Assembly: GCF_900185725.1 (NCBI RefSeq) | Contig: NZ_FYAU01000036.1 | Span: 434,001 to 498,000 of the forward strand | DNA from: Stappia sp. TSB10P1A | Lineage (GTDB): Bacteria > Pseudomonadota > Alphaproteobacteria > Rhizobiales > Stappiaceae | Length of the DNA: 64,000 bases | Direction of reading: 5' to 3' | Notes under the pieces: generated by a model | What the model saw: only the letters and a program-made list of their open reading frames with translations | Told to the model about the DNA's origin: nothing | Database searches by the model: none | Program-made: the position numbers and the translations under genes | Shown here: in pieces, positions 37,938 through 46,402 of the stretch | How the letters are laid out: each line of letters starts with the position of its first letter | How positions within the stretch are numbered: position 1 is the stretch's first letter

Positions 37938-39032
37938 ATGGCCCAAACTGCAAGCCCCCGCGCAACAACCCCAGCCACCCCCGGCCCTGCCACCCTCGGC
38001 CTTGCCACCCTCGGCGTTGTCGGGGTTCTGGCGCTCGCCCCGCCGCCGGCCGGCGCACAGGAGGGGGACTGGGTGTTCAAGGTCGTCGGTACGGCGGCCT
38101 ATCGCGAGCGCATCGCCATCGGCAGCGGCGCGGAGCTGGTCGTCGAGCTGCGCGAGATGGCGGCGCTCGAGCCCGGCGTCGAGGCCGGGAGCGTGCGGCT
38201 GGTGGCGGAGAAGCGGCAAAAGCTCGAAGGCCGGCAGGTGCCCCTTCCCTTCTATCTGAAGGCCGAGGGCGACCGGCTGGTGCCCGGCACGCGCTATGCG
38301 CTCCGGCTCCTGCTCGCCGATGGCGAGGGCCCCGGCTGGGTGTCGCAGCCGGTGGCGGTCGAGGCCGCGCCCACCGGACCGGACGAGGCCGGAACGGATG
38401 CCGGCGACGTGCTGCTGCTGCGCCAGCTTCCCGTCTCGGTGACGGTGAACCTTACCTGCGGCGAGGTCGCCGGCGTGCTGCGGCAGCGCGACGACAGCGC
38501 CGTGCTGGAGCTTGGCGACGAGACCCTTGCCCTGAAGCAGACCCCGGCCGCCAGCGGCGTGCGCTACGAGGCCGGGGACGATCCCGCCACCGTGCTGTGG
38601 ACCAAGGGGCTGGAGGCCAGCTTCACGCTGCGCGGAGAGGAACTGCCGCCCTGCGGCCTCGAAGTGGAGGTGCCGCAGTTTGCCTCGGGCATGGACGCGC
38701 TGCCCGGCGAGGAATGGGTGGTCGAGGACATCTCGGGCAGCGGCATCATCGACGCTTCCCGCGTGACCCTGGTCTTTTCCGACGAGGGCCAGCTCGGCGG
38801 GCAGGCCACCTGCAACAGCTACGGCACGCGCTTTGCCACCAATGGCGAGCGGATCGCTGTCGACCCGCGCACCGTCTCGACTATGATGGCCTGCGCCCCG
38901 GCGCTGATGGAGCAGGAGCGCAAGTTCCTCGACACGCTCCCCGAGCTGAGCGAGTGGCGGATCGACGAGACCGGCGCGTTGCTGCTGCGCGGCGAGAGCG
39001 GGGCAACGCTCACCGCCCGCCGCGCCGGCTGA
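37938..39032 (+). CDS. Secreted YbaY-MliC-META (HslJ) three-domain protein
   Basis: 364 residues with a signal peptide (hydrophobic TLGLATLGVVGVLALAPPPA, cleavage near residue 40). Domain 1 (about 46-145) resembles YbaY ('VVGTAAYRERIAIGSGAELVV', 'LPFYLKAEG', 'YALRLLLADG'). Domain 2 (about 165-240) is MliC, the membrane-bound inhibitor of c-type lysozyme: C174 in 'VNLTCGEVAG', 'ASGVRYEAGDDPATVLWTKG' and C239. Domain 3 (about 255-360) is META/HslJ with 'GQATCNSYGTRF' and 'STMMACAPALMEQERKFLDTL' pieces. There is no lipobox Cys, so it is probably periplasmic rather than lipidated. Likely envelope stress or lysozyme defence; the exact role is unknown. Confidence 0.85.
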   Translation: MAQTASPRATTPATPGPATLGLATLGVVGVLALAPPPAGAQEGDWVFKVVGTAAYRERIAIGSGAELVVELREMAALEPGVEAGSVRLVAEKRQKLEGRQVPLPFYLKAEGDRLVPGTRYALRLLLADGEGPGWVSQPVAVEAAPTGPDEAGTDAGDVLLLRQLPVSVTVNLTCGEVAGVLRQRDDSAVLELGDETLALKQTPAASGVRYEAGDDPATVLWTKGLEASFTLRGEELPPCGLEVEVPQFASGMDALPGEEWVVEDISGSGIIDASRVTLVFSDEGQLGGQATCNSYGTRFATNGERIAVDPRTVSTMMACAPALMEQERKFLDTLPELSEWRIDETGALLLRGESGATLTARRAG

Positions 39033-39181
39033 CACGGCGGGCGGCGGCGCCGCCTCCGCCAGATCGGTGCGTCCCCCGCGCGCCCACTCCCGCCGCGTCG
39101 CACACCCGGACGCTCGGGATCGGGAGTGGATTTTTCGGCGATTTTGTGCGTTCCTTCCCTTATGAGGGAGGAAAATCAGGA

Positions 39182-39889
39182 ATGCAGAGCTTTACGGCAG
39201 TCCTGGGAGACGCCGTCGCACTGATCCTGTCGGGCGACGCCAGCCTCATGGGCATCATTGCCCTGTCCTTGCGCGTCACGGTGACCGCCGTGCTGATCGC
39301 CTGCGTGATCGGCCTGCCGCTCGGCGCCGCGGTCGGCGCCTTCCGCTTTCCCGGGCGCACCCTGGCGACCGTCCTGCTCAATTCGCTGATGGGCCTGCCG
39401 CCGGTGGTGGTCGGCCTCGTCGTCTATCTGGCGCTCTCCGCTTCAGGGCCGCTCGGCCCGCTCGGCCTGCTCTACACGCCCACCGCGATGGTGATCGCGC
39501 AGACCATCCTGGTGACGCCGATCGTCGCCGCCCTCACCCGCCAGGTGATCGAGGATCTCGACCGCGAATATGCCGAGCAGTTCCGCTCGCTCGATGTCGG
39601 CCCGCTCGCCCGCATCACCGCGCTGCTGTGGGATGCCCGCTACAGCCTGCTGACCGTGGCGCTGGCCGGATTCGGCCGGGCGATCGCCGAGGTCGGCGCC
39701 GTGCTGATCGTCGGCGGCAACATCAACCACGTCACACGGGTGATGACGACGACGATCGCGCTGGAGACCTCGAAGGGCAATCTCGAGCTGGCGCTGGCCC
39801 TCGGCGTGGTGCTGCTGGTCATCGCCATCCTGGTCAACGCCGCCGTCATGGGCCTGCGTGCCTCCGCCGCGAGGGCCGCCTATGCGTGA
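39182..39889 (+). CDS. tupB: Tungstate ABC transporter permease TupB
   Basis: 235-residue inner-membrane permease with about 5-6 helices; ATG 39182 follows GAGGGAGGAAAATCAGGA. Typical Tup/Mod/Cys permease blocks: 'LRVTVTAVLIACVIGLPLGAAVG', 'NSLMGLPPVVVGLVVYL', 'QTILVTPIVAALTRQVIEDL' and the cytoplasmic EAA-like loop 'LAGFGRAIAEVGAVLIVGGNINHVTRVMTT' (described in pieces). It overlaps tupC by 8 bases and belongs to a tupB-tupC-tupA unit. Tungstate specificity is inferred mainly from the binding protein. Confidence 0.92.
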   Translation: MQSFTAVLGDAVALILSGDASLMGIIALSLRVTVTAVLIACVIGLPLGAAVGAFRFPGRTLATVLLNSLMGLPPVVVGLVVYLALSASGPLGPLGLLYTPTAMVIAQTILVTPIVAALTRQVIEDLDREYAEQFRSLDVGPLARITALLWDARYSLLTVALAGFGRAIAEVGAVLIVGGNINHVTRVMTTTIALETSKGNLELALALGVVLLVIAILVNAAVMGLRASAARAAYA

Positions 39890-40676
39890 GGCCCTGGCCA
39901 GAAACGAAGCGGAGGGCCCCCAGCGCCCTGACGCGGCACCCGTCCCCGCCCTGCTGGAGGGGCAGGGCCTGCTGCTGGAGATCGGCGGCAAGCGGCTGAT
40001 CGACGGCATCGACATCCGCATCGACGAAGGCCGCCGGACGATGGTCATGGGCGCCAACGGCGCCGGCAAGAGCCTGCTGCTGCGCCTGCTGCACGGGTTG
40101 ATCGCGCCGACGGCCGGTGGGATAGCCTGGCGCGGCGGCCCGCTCGACAGAACCGCCCGGCGAGCGCAGGCGATGGTGTTCCAGCGCCCGGTGATGCTGC
40201 GCCGCTCGGTCATCGCCAATCTCGCCTTCGCGCTGAAGGTGCGGGGCCTGCGCGGGGCGATGCGTCAGGCGCGCATCAATGAGGCGCTGGAGAAGGCGCG
40301 GCTCACCGATCTGGCCCGCAGCCCGGCGCGGGTTCTGTCGGGCGGCGAGCAGCAGCGCCTCGCCCTGGCGCGGGCGCTCGCCTGCGATCCCGAACTGCTG
40401 TTTCTCGACGAACCGACGGCCAGCCTCGACCCGGCCTCGACCCAGGCCATCGAGACCCTGATCGCCGATGCCAGCCGGCGCGGCGTCACCGTGGTGATGG
40501 TGACCCACGACCTCGGCCAGGCCCGGCGGCTGGCGGACGACATCGTCTTCCTGCATGCCGGCAGGGTCGCGGAGAGCGGGCCCGCCGCGCGGGTGCTGTC
40601 GTCCCCCCGTTCCGAAGCCGCCAGCGCCTGGCTGGAGGGGCGGCTGTTCCTCGACGAACCGCGCGCGCAAAGCTGA
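39882..40676 (+). CDS. tupC: Tungstate ABC transporter ATP-binding protein TupC
   Basis: 264-residue ABC ATPase, starting at ATG 39882 inside the tupB end. Walker A is 'GANGAGKSLLLRLLHG', the signature is 'LSGGEQQRLALARAL', Walker B is 'LLFLDEPTASLD', and the switch His is in 'VMVTHDLGQARRLADD'. The Q-loop is 'MVFQRPVMLRRSV', a form seen in TupC/WtpC-type proteins. A GTG 24 bases upstream is in frame but less likely. tupA follows 22 bases later. Confidence 0.92.
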   Translation: MREALARNEAEGPQRPDAAPVPALLEGQGLLLEIGGKRLIDGIDIRIDEGRRTMVMGANGAGKSLLLRLLHGLIAPTAGGIAWRGGPLDRTARRAQAMVFQRPVMLRRSVIANLAFALKVRGLRGAMRQARINEALEKARLTDLARSPARVLSGGEQQRLALARALACDPELLFLDEPTASLDPASTQAIETLIADASRRGVTVVMVTHDLGQARRLADDIVFLHAGRVAESGPAARVLSSPRSEAASAWLEGRLFLDEPRAQS

Positions 40677-40698
40677 TCAACAAAGAGGGAGGTCCAAC

Positions 40699-41535
40699 AT
40701 GCTTCGTCGCCGGTTCCTGACACTTGCCGCGGCCGGCCTGCTGGCGGCGGGTGTTTCCGCGCCCGTCCAGGCACAGGACACGTTCATCATCGTCCAGTCG
40801 ACCACTTCGACGCAGAACTCGGGCCTGTTCGAGTTCATGCTGCCGAAGTTCCAGGAAAAGACCGGCATCGAAGTGCGCGTCGTCGCCGTCGGCACCGGCC
40901 AGGCGATCAAGAACGCCGCCAATGGCGATGGCGACGTGCTGTTCGTTCATGCCAGGCCGGCGGAGGAAAAGTTCGTCGCCGACGGCTACGGCGTGAAGCG
41001 CTTCGACGTGATGTACAACGACTTCGTCGTCGTCGGCCCGCCGGCCGATCCGGCCGGCATCGCCGGCTCCAGCGACATCACCGACGCGCTGAAGAAGATC
41101 GCCGAGGCCAAGGCCCCCTTCGCCTCGCGCGGCGACGACAGCGGCACCCACAAGGCCGAGCTTGCGCTGTGGGAGGCGGCCGGGGTCGACGTCGCGGCGG
41201 CCTCGGGCGGCTGGTATCGCGAGACCGGCTCGGGCATGGGTGCGACGCTCAACACCGGCACCGGCATGGGCGCCTATGTGCTGACCGACCGCGCCACCTG
41301 GATCTCCTTCGGCAACAAGGGCGCGTACCGCATCGCCGTCGAGGGGGACGAAAGGATGTTCAACCAGTACGGCATCAGTCTGGTGAACAAGGAGAAGCTC
41401 CCGAACGTGAAGGCCGATCTCGGCCAGCAGTTCGTCGACTGGGTGATCTCCGAGGAGGGGCAGCAGGTCATCGCCGACTACAAGATCGACGGCCAGCAGT
41501 TGTTCTTCCCCAACGCCCGGCCCAGTGGCAGCTAG
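40699..41535 (+). CDS. tupA: Tungstate-binding periplasmic protein TupA
   Basis: 278-residue substrate-binding protein with a signal peptide (MLRRRFLTLAAAGLLAAGVS, cleavage after AQA near residue 26) behind GAGGGAGGTCCAAC. The oxyanion-binding motif 'VQSTTSTQNSGLFEF' (TTST at 35-38) is diagnostic of TupA. Others are 'GTGQAIKNAANGDGDVLFVHAR', 'YNDFVVVGPP' and 'SRGDDSGTHKAELALW'. It captures tungstate for a tungsten- or molybdenum-cofactor enzyme such as a formate or aldehyde dehydrogenase; none is encoded in this window. Confidence 0.95.
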   Translation: MLRRRFLTLAAAGLLAAGVSAPVQAQDTFIIVQSTTSTQNSGLFEFMLPKFQEKTGIEVRVVAVGTGQAIKNAANGDGDVLFVHARPAEEKFVADGYGVKRFDVMYNDFVVVGPPADPAGIAGSSDITDALKKIAEAKAPFASRGDDSGTHKAELALWEAAGVDVAAASGGWYRETGSGMGATLNTGTGMGAYVLTDRATWISFGNKGAYRIAVEGDERMFNQYGISLVNKEKLPNVKADLGQQFVDWVISEEGQQVIADYKIDGQQLFFPNARPSGS

Positions 41536-41862
41536 ACCCGGTCCTTCCGAACCGACGCGGTCACGAAAACGTGACGTTTACCACGCCACCTTGTGGCCGC
41601 GTCTCTGCCGCATTCCTGCCCGGTTTGAAATTCCCGAGATTTCAGCAGCTTACCCAAGGGGATCCGGCATCCGTAAAAAAACCGTTTCGCACGGAACCGC
41701 GTCTGTGTGATGCGCGTTACGGTTTTGTCAGGATGTTTGAGAGACGTTGGGGCACGCTTGGCCTAGAATATTTGGGAGTCGTACACCAAATCTCAAGCTT
41801 AGCAACATTCAGGCGGTCACCGGCCACAGAACTCGGGACCGCCCAGCCTTGGGAGGCGACGA
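41536..41862. other. Intergenic region after tupA
   Basis: 327 bases before the next + strand gene. It contains mixed-composition DNA with an A-run (AAAAAAAC at about 41675-41682) and an AT-rich stretch at about 41760-41810, probably the promoter of the following gene. No molybdenum-cofactor riboswitch or other RNA was recognised. Confidence 0.35.
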
Positions 41863-42546
41863 ATGTTTGGACTTGCAAAGACTATCGTTGCAGGAAAGTC
41901 ACGCAGTGTGGCTTCGCGGCACGGCGTGGCCCGCAGCGGGCTGGCGCTGGCGGCGGCGATCGCCCTCGTTGCGGCGTCCGCCGGCGCGGATCTGCGCGCG
42001 CAGACCGCCGACGCGGTGCTGGCGAAGAGCGACCGCGAGACCTTTCTCCTGCCGCAGGACCGGCTGTCGGTGACGCTCGGCACGCCGCAGGGCGCCGTCG
42101 AGGAAAGCTCCTATGCGATCTGGGTCGGCGAGGTCGAGCGCCAGGGGCGCAAGACCGTCTGGGTCGAGCTGATCGACGATCACGGCGAGGTCATCTACGA
42201 CAGCGAGGTCGCGCAGAACGAGACGCATCTGCTGCCGGACGGCCGCGCCGTCGTGGTCCGCGCCATGCTCGATCCGCAGGATGACCAGACCCGCGTGGCG
42301 AAGACCGACCAGTCCCGCGTCGCCCCCGATGCGCGTCTCGTGGTGACCCGCCGCGTCGTCGACGATCCGGAGCTGCAGACCACCATCGAGTTCATCGAGG
42401 AGACCCCCCGGTCGGAACCAACCACGATGATGCGGATCGCCGCCTTCGGTGATGCGCTGTGGAGCGCCATCCTCGCTAGCCTCAGCGCGGCGGCGGACAG
42501 CATCGTCGTTGCCTGGCACTGGATCACCGAACCGTTCCGCGCCTAG
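41863..42546 (+). CDS. Secreted protein of unknown function
   Basis: 227 residues not recognised as any family. ATG 41863 follows GGGAGGCGACGA. An N-terminal hydrophobic stretch (GLALAAAIALVAASAGADLRA, about 27-46) looks like a signal peptide with a long basic lead. The mature part is a beta-rich region with 'YAIWVGEVERQGRKTVWVELID', 'GEVIYDSEVAQNETHLLPDG' and 'RLVVTRRVVDDPELQTTIEFIE', followed by a hydrophobic, weakly membrane-like tail (about 195-225, 'WSAILASLSAAADSIVVAWHW'). The tail could hold it at a membrane. A terminator follows, so it is probably monocistronic. Codon use looks like its neighbours. Confidence 0.75.
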   Translation: MFGLAKTIVAGKSRSVASRHGVARSGLALAAAIALVAASAGADLRAQTADAVLAKSDRETFLLPQDRLSVTLGTPQGAVEESSYAIWVGEVERQGRKTVWVELIDDHGEVIYDSEVAQNETHLLPDGRAVVVRAMLDPQDDQTRVAKTDQSRVAPDARLVVTRRVVDDPELQTTIEFIEETPRSEPTTMMRIAAFGDALWSAILASLSAAADSIVVAWHWITEPFRA

Positions 42547-42551
42547 AACGT

Positions 42552-42590
42552 GGCCTGAAACATCGGCCTGAAATATCGGCCTGAAGCATT
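42552..42590. repeat. Three tandem 13-base repeats
   Basis: GGCCTGAAACATC, GGCCTGAAATATC and GGCCTGAAGCATT follow one another without gaps immediately after the unknown secreted-protein gene. Differences are confined to the last five bases. Confidence 0.8.
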
Positions 42591-42601
42591 GATGAGCGAT
42601 C

Positions 42602-42641
42602 CGAAGAACGGCGGCGCCCCGGGTGCGGCCGTTCTTCGTTT
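42602..42641 (+). terminator. Terminator after the unknown secreted-protein gene
   Basis: CGAAGAACGGC (42602-42612) pairs perfectly with GCCGTTCTTCG (42628-42638), followed by TTTG. It insulates the downstream stress locus. Confidence 0.8.
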
Positions 42642-42713
42642 GCGCCGCGCCCCGCCCGGTGCAAGGCGCGGACAGGCCCCGGAACACGGCCTGCGCATTT
42701 CCGTCAAAAGTGC

Positions 42714-42741
42714 TGATCCATCAGTCACAAGAGGACGTAAG
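42714..42741 (+). promoter_or_regulatory. RpoE/ChrR-type ECF sigma promoter of the photolyase operon
   Basis: TGATCC (42714-42719), a 16-base spacer, then CGTAAG (42736-42741). It is 37 bases before the photolyase start. The same two boxes with the same 16-base spacing precede the SDR gene and the ChrR-like gene of this locus, and agree with the TGATC..TAAG-like promoters known for Rhodobacter RpoE. Confidence 0.82.
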
Positions 42742-42778
42742 TGGATCAGATACCCGCTGAAGACGGACATTCCGCCCC

Positions 42779-44245
42779 ATGCCCTCGAAGGTCAGCCTGT
42801 CCCCGTTTGTCGTCTGGTTCCGCGAGGACCTGCGCCTTGACGACAATCCTGCGCTCGCCGCAGCGCTCGCGGAAGGCCGGCCCGTCATCGCCCTCTATGT
42901 GCTCGACAGCGGGCCGGATGCGCCGCGCGCGCCGGGCGGGGCCTCGCGCTGGTGGCTCAATCTGTCGCTGAAAGCGCTTGCCGGGGACCTTGCGAGGATC
43001 GGCGTGCCGCTGGTCCTGCGCAAAGGCCCGGCGCTGACGGCCGTGCGCGAGGTGCTCGCCGAGGCCGGCGCCGCCCATATCGTCTGGAACCGGCGTTATG
43101 AGGCGGCCGGCATTGCCATCGACGCGGAGCTGAAGGCGGCCTTGCGTGGTGACGGCCTCGTCGCCGAAAGCTTCAATGGCGCGCTGCTGGCCGAGCCCTG
43201 GGAGGTGCTGACCGGCGCGGGCCAGCCCTATCGGGTGTTCACCCCCTTCTTCCGGGCGATGACTGCGCGCGGCGCCCCGGCGCAGCCGAAAGACGTCAAG
43301 GCCCCTTCCCGCCCCTTGCCGGAGCCGCCCGTGCTTCAGAGCGAGGAGATCGACGCGCTGCTGCCCCTGCCCGCGCGCCCCGACTGGGCCGGCGGCCTGC
43401 GCGACACCTGGGTGCCGGGCGAAGCCGGCGCGCACCGGCGGCTCGAAGCCTTTCTCGGCGACCGGCTGCACCGCTATGCGGGCGAGCGCGACATACCCGG
43501 TGCGGACGCCACCTCGCTGCTGTCGCCGCATCTGCGCTTCGGCGAAATCTCGCCCCGCCGCGTCTGGTTTGCGACCAGTGCGCGGGCCGCCGCCGGCGAC
43601 TTCGACGACCGGCATCTCGACAAGTTCCGCTCCGAGCTCGGCTGGCGGGAGTTTTCCTACCACCTGCTGTTCCACTTCCCCGCTATCGGCCATGCCAGTT
43701 TCCAGCCGCGCTTCGAGGCCTTTCCCTGGCGGGACGACCCGGACGGGTTCCGCGCCTGGACGCGGGGGCGAACCGGCTATCCGCTGGTCGATGCCGGCAT
43801 GCGCGAGCTCTGGCATACCGGCTACATGCACAACCGGGTGCGGATGGTCGTCGCCTCCTTCCTGATCAAGCATCTGCTGATCGACTGGCGCCAGGGCGAG
43901 GCCTGGTTCTGGGACACGCTGGTCGATGCCGATCCGGCCAACAACACCGCCAGTTGGCAGTGGGTGGCGGGATCGGGCGCCGATGCCGCTCCCTACTTCC
44001 GCATCTTCAACCCCACCAGCCAGGGCGAGACATTCGACCCCGACGGCGCCTATGTGCGGCGCTGGGTGCCGGAGCTCGCCCGCCTGCCCGCCTCATACAT
44101 CCACAAGCCTCACGCAGCCCCGCGCGAGATGCTCGAGCAAGCCGGCATCCGCCTCGGCGACACCTATCCCCGGCCGATGGTCGAGCACGGCGCGGCGCGC
44201 CAGCGCGCCCTCGACGCTTTCCAGTCCATAAAAAACGCTGCCTGA
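42779..44245 (+). CDS. phrB: Deoxyribodipyrimidine photolyase (cryptochrome/photolyase family)
   Basis: Light-driven repair enzyme for UV-induced cyclobutane pyrimidine dimers, 488 residues, with an N-terminal antenna-binding domain and a C-terminal FAD domain. Seen: 'FVVWFREDLRLDDNPALAAAL' (about 9-29), 'TSLLSPHLRFGEISPRRVW', 'FRSELGWREFSYHLLFHFP', 'GRTGYPLVDAGMRELWHTGYMHNRVRM' (in pieces), the FAD-pocket 'WQWVAGSGADAAPYFRIFNP' and 'YVRRWVPEL'. The Trp electron-transfer positions appear present. It is first in a five-gene run and lies just behind the ECF-type promoter, as expected for a singlet-oxygen/light-stress regulon. Confidence 0.95.
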   Translation: MPSKVSLSPFVVWFREDLRLDDNPALAAALAEGRPVIALYVLDSGPDAPRAPGGASRWWLNLSLKALAGDLARIGVPLVLRKGPALTAVREVLAEAGAAHIVWNRRYEAAGIAIDAELKAALRGDGLVAESFNGALLAEPWEVLTGAGQPYRVFTPFFRAMTARGAPAQPKDVKAPSRPLPEPPVLQSEEIDALLPLPARPDWAGGLRDTWVPGEAGAHRRLEAFLGDRLHRYAGERDIPGADATSLLSPHLRFGEISPRRVWFATSARAAAGDFDDRHLDKFRSELGWREFSYHLLFHFPAIGHASFQPRFEAFPWRDDPDGFRAWTRGRTGYPLVDAGMRELWHTGYMHNRVRMVVASFLIKHLLIDWRQGEAWFWDTLVDADPANNTASWQWVAGSGADAAPYFRIFNPTSQGETFDPDGAYVRRWVPELARLPASYIHKPHAAPREMLEQAGIRLGDTYPRPMVEHGAARQRALDAFQSIKNAA

Positions 44246-44260
44246 AGAGAAGGACATTTA

Positions 44261-45565
44261 ATGCGCATCGCCGTCATCGGTTCCGGCATCGCCGGCAACA
44301 GCGCCGCCTGGGCCTTGAGCGAAAGGCACGACGTCACGCTCTACGAGAAGCGGGCGCGCCCCGGCGGCCACAGCGCCACCGTCGACATCGACTATGACGG
44401 CACGCGGCTGGCCGTCGACACCGGCTTCATCGTCTACAACGAGCTCAACTATCCCAACCTGACCGCGCTGTTCGATCACCTCGGCGTCGCCAGCGAGGCC
44501 AGCGACATGAGCTTCTCCTTCTCGCTCGACGGCGGCGTGCGGGAATGGTCGGGCAGCAGCCTCGGCACGATCTTCGGCCAGCGGCGCAACATGGTCTCGC
44601 CGCGGTTTCTGTGGATGCTGCGCGAGATCCTGCGCTTCAACCGCCTGTGCGTCCTCGACCGCGCCTGCGGCGACCTCGTCGGCCTGTCGCTCGGCGACTA
44701 TCTCCAGCGCCGGAAATTCTCGCCCGGCTTTGCCTCCGACTATCTGCTGCCGATGGGCGCGGCGATCTGGTCGACGCCGCCGGCCCACATGCTCGATTTC
44801 CCGGCGGAGAATTTCGTCGCCTTCTTCGAGAACCACCGGCTGGTCAACCACGACCGTCCGGTCTGGCGCACGGTCACCGGCGGCAGCCGCAGCTATGTCG
44901 AGCGGCTGCTGTCGCCCCTGCAGGGCCGCGTGCGGCTGGCGACCCCGGTCGCCGAGGTCACCCGCCGCAAGGGGCGGGTGCATGTGCGCGACACGTCGGG
45001 ACAGGAGGACGTGTTCGACCATGTCGTGCTCGCCTCCCATACCGACCAGACGCTGGCCATGCTCGCCGATGCCTCGCCGGAAGAGCGCAACATCCTCGGC
45101 GCCATCCGCTACCGGCCGAACCAGGTCTACCTGCACCGCGACCGCGCCCTGATGCCGCGCCGGCGCCGGGTCTGGGCGTCGTGGAACTACATCGCCTCCA
45201 GCGATCCGGGCGCGCCCTATCGCGACGCCTCGGTCAGCTACTGGATGAACCGGTTGCAGAACCTGCCAGAGGACAAGCCGGTCTTCGTCAGCCTCAATCC
45301 GCTGGTGCCGCCGCGCGAAGACCTTACTTTCGGCGCCTTCGAGTACGATCATCCACAGTTCGACGCGGCCGCCATCGCCGCCCAAAAGGCGCTCGGCCAG
45401 ATCCAGGGCGACCGCAACACCTGGTTCTGCGGCGCCTGGTGCGGCCACGGCTTCCACGAGGACGGCCTTGCCGCCGGCCTCTCGGTCGCCGAGGCGATCG
45501 GCTGCGACATTCCCTGGCGGGTCGGCGCGGACGGCGTCGCGCGCACCGCGGAGGCCGCAGAATGA
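44261..45565 (+). CDS. FAD-dependent amine-oxidase-like flavoprotein of the photolyase/Cfa locus
   Basis: 434-residue flavoprotein with a Rossmann N-terminus (IAVIGSGIAGNSAAWALSER, then YEKRARPGGHSATVD). It contains the tract 'VDTGFIVYNELNYPNLTALFDHLGV' (in pieces) and a C-terminal 'GAWCGHGFHEDGLAAGLSVAEAIG' FAD loop. Relatives lie beside cyclopropane-fatty-acid-synthase-like genes in the RpoE-ChrR regulon of Rhodobacter sphaeroides, where such genes have been tied to modified (methylated/furan) fatty acids. It starts 16 bases after phrB and overlaps the next gene by ATGA. Confidence 0.9.
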   Translation: MRIAVIGSGIAGNSAAWALSERHDVTLYEKRARPGGHSATVDIDYDGTRLAVDTGFIVYNELNYPNLTALFDHLGVASEASDMSFSFSLDGGVREWSGSSLGTIFGQRRNMVSPRFLWMLREILRFNRLCVLDRACGDLVGLSLGDYLQRRKFSPGFASDYLLPMGAAIWSTPPAHMLDFPAENFVAFFENHRLVNHDRPVWRTVTGGSRSYVERLLSPLQGRVRLATPVAEVTRRKGRVHVRDTSGQEDVFDHVVLASHTDQTLAMLADASPEERNILGAIRYRPNQVYLHRDRALMPRRRRVWASWNYIASSDPGAPYRDASVSYWMNRLQNLPEDKPVFVSLNPLVPPREDLTFGAFEYDHPQFDAAAIAAQKALGQIQGDRNTWFCGAWCGHGFHEDGLAAGLSVAEAIGCDIPWRVGADGVARTAEAAE

Positions 45566-46401
45566 CCAGGCCACGCCCCATGGCGACGACGCGGGAGGCC
45601 AACGGCCCGCCGCCGGAGGCCGCGGCCGTGCTCTATCCGGGCAAGGTCATGCATGCGCGGCTGAAGCCGTTCGGCCACCGCTTCGACTACACGGTGTTCT
45701 CGCTGCTGATCGACCTCGACCGGCTGAATGAAGCCGACCGTCAGTCGCGGCTGTTCTCGGTCGGCCGCTTCAACCTCGCCTCCTTCCACGCGGCCGACCA
45801 TGGTCCGCGCGACGGCACGCCCTTGCGCGCCCATGTGGAAGGCCTGCTCGCCGCGCGCGGGATCGACACGCCGCCGGCGCGGATCCTGCTTTTGTGCTAT
45901 CCGCGCATCCTCGGCTACGTGTTCAACCCGCTGTCCGTCTATTTCGCCTATGGCGCGGACGGGGAGCTCGTGGCGCTGGTCTACGAGGTGCGCAACACGT
46001 TCGGCGACATCCACACCTATGTGGAGCCGGTGCGCGAGCGCCAGCGCGGGCCGGAGGGCATCCGCCAGTCCCGCGCCAAGGCCTTCTATGTCTCGCCCTT
46101 CATCGACATGGCGCAGACCTATGCCTTCCGCGTGCTGCCGCCGGGCAAGGCGGTGCGCGTGCGCATCCTGGAAAGTGACGCTACGGGACCCCTGCTCTCC
46201 GCCGCCTTCGCGGGAACGGCGGTGCCGGCGACGAGCCGCGCACTGTTCTCGCTCTGCTTGAAAATCCCGTTCATGACACTCAAAGTAATCGCCGGAATCC
46301 ACTGGGAAGCGTTCCGGCTCTGGCTCAAGGGCGCGCCCTTTCATTCGCCGTCTCAACGTCCGGGAACCATTCGACGCCACAAAGCATATACGGGGAGCTG
46401 A
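45562..46401 (+). CDS. DUF1365 domain protein
   Basis: 279 residues, with ATG 45562 overlapping the preceding stop. The DUF1365 signature covers most of the chain: 'YPGKVMHARLKPFGHRFDYTVFSLLIDLD' (in pieces), 'LLCYPRILGYVFNPLSVYFAY', 'LVYEVRNTFGDIHTYV', 'AKAFYVSPFIDMAQTYAF' and the terminal 'RLWLKGAPFH'. DUF1365 genes are almost always adjacent to a cyclopropane fatty acyl synthase homologue and the amine-oxidase-like flavoprotein. The biochemical role is uncertain, but participation in phospholipid acyl-chain modification is a fair inference. Confidence 0.92.
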   Translation: MTRPRPMATTREANGPPPEAAAVLYPGKVMHARLKPFGHRFDYTVFSLLIDLDRLNEADRQSRLFSVGRFNLASFHAADHGPRDGTPLRAHVEGLLAARGIDTPPARILLLCYPRILGYVFNPLSVYFAYGADGELVALVYEVRNTFGDIHTYVEPVRERQRGPEGIRQSRAKAFYVSPFIDMAQTYAFRVLPPGKAVRVRILESDATGPLLSAAFAGTAVPATSRALFSLCLKIPFMTLKVIAGIHWEAFRLWLKGAPFHSPSQRPGTIRRHKAYTGS

Positions 46402-46402
46402 A

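Noticed and set aside
39033-39181. Molybdenum/tungsten cofactor riboswitch before tupB
   Set aside because: Only GC-rich DNA with short dyads; none of the conserved aptamer blocks was seen.
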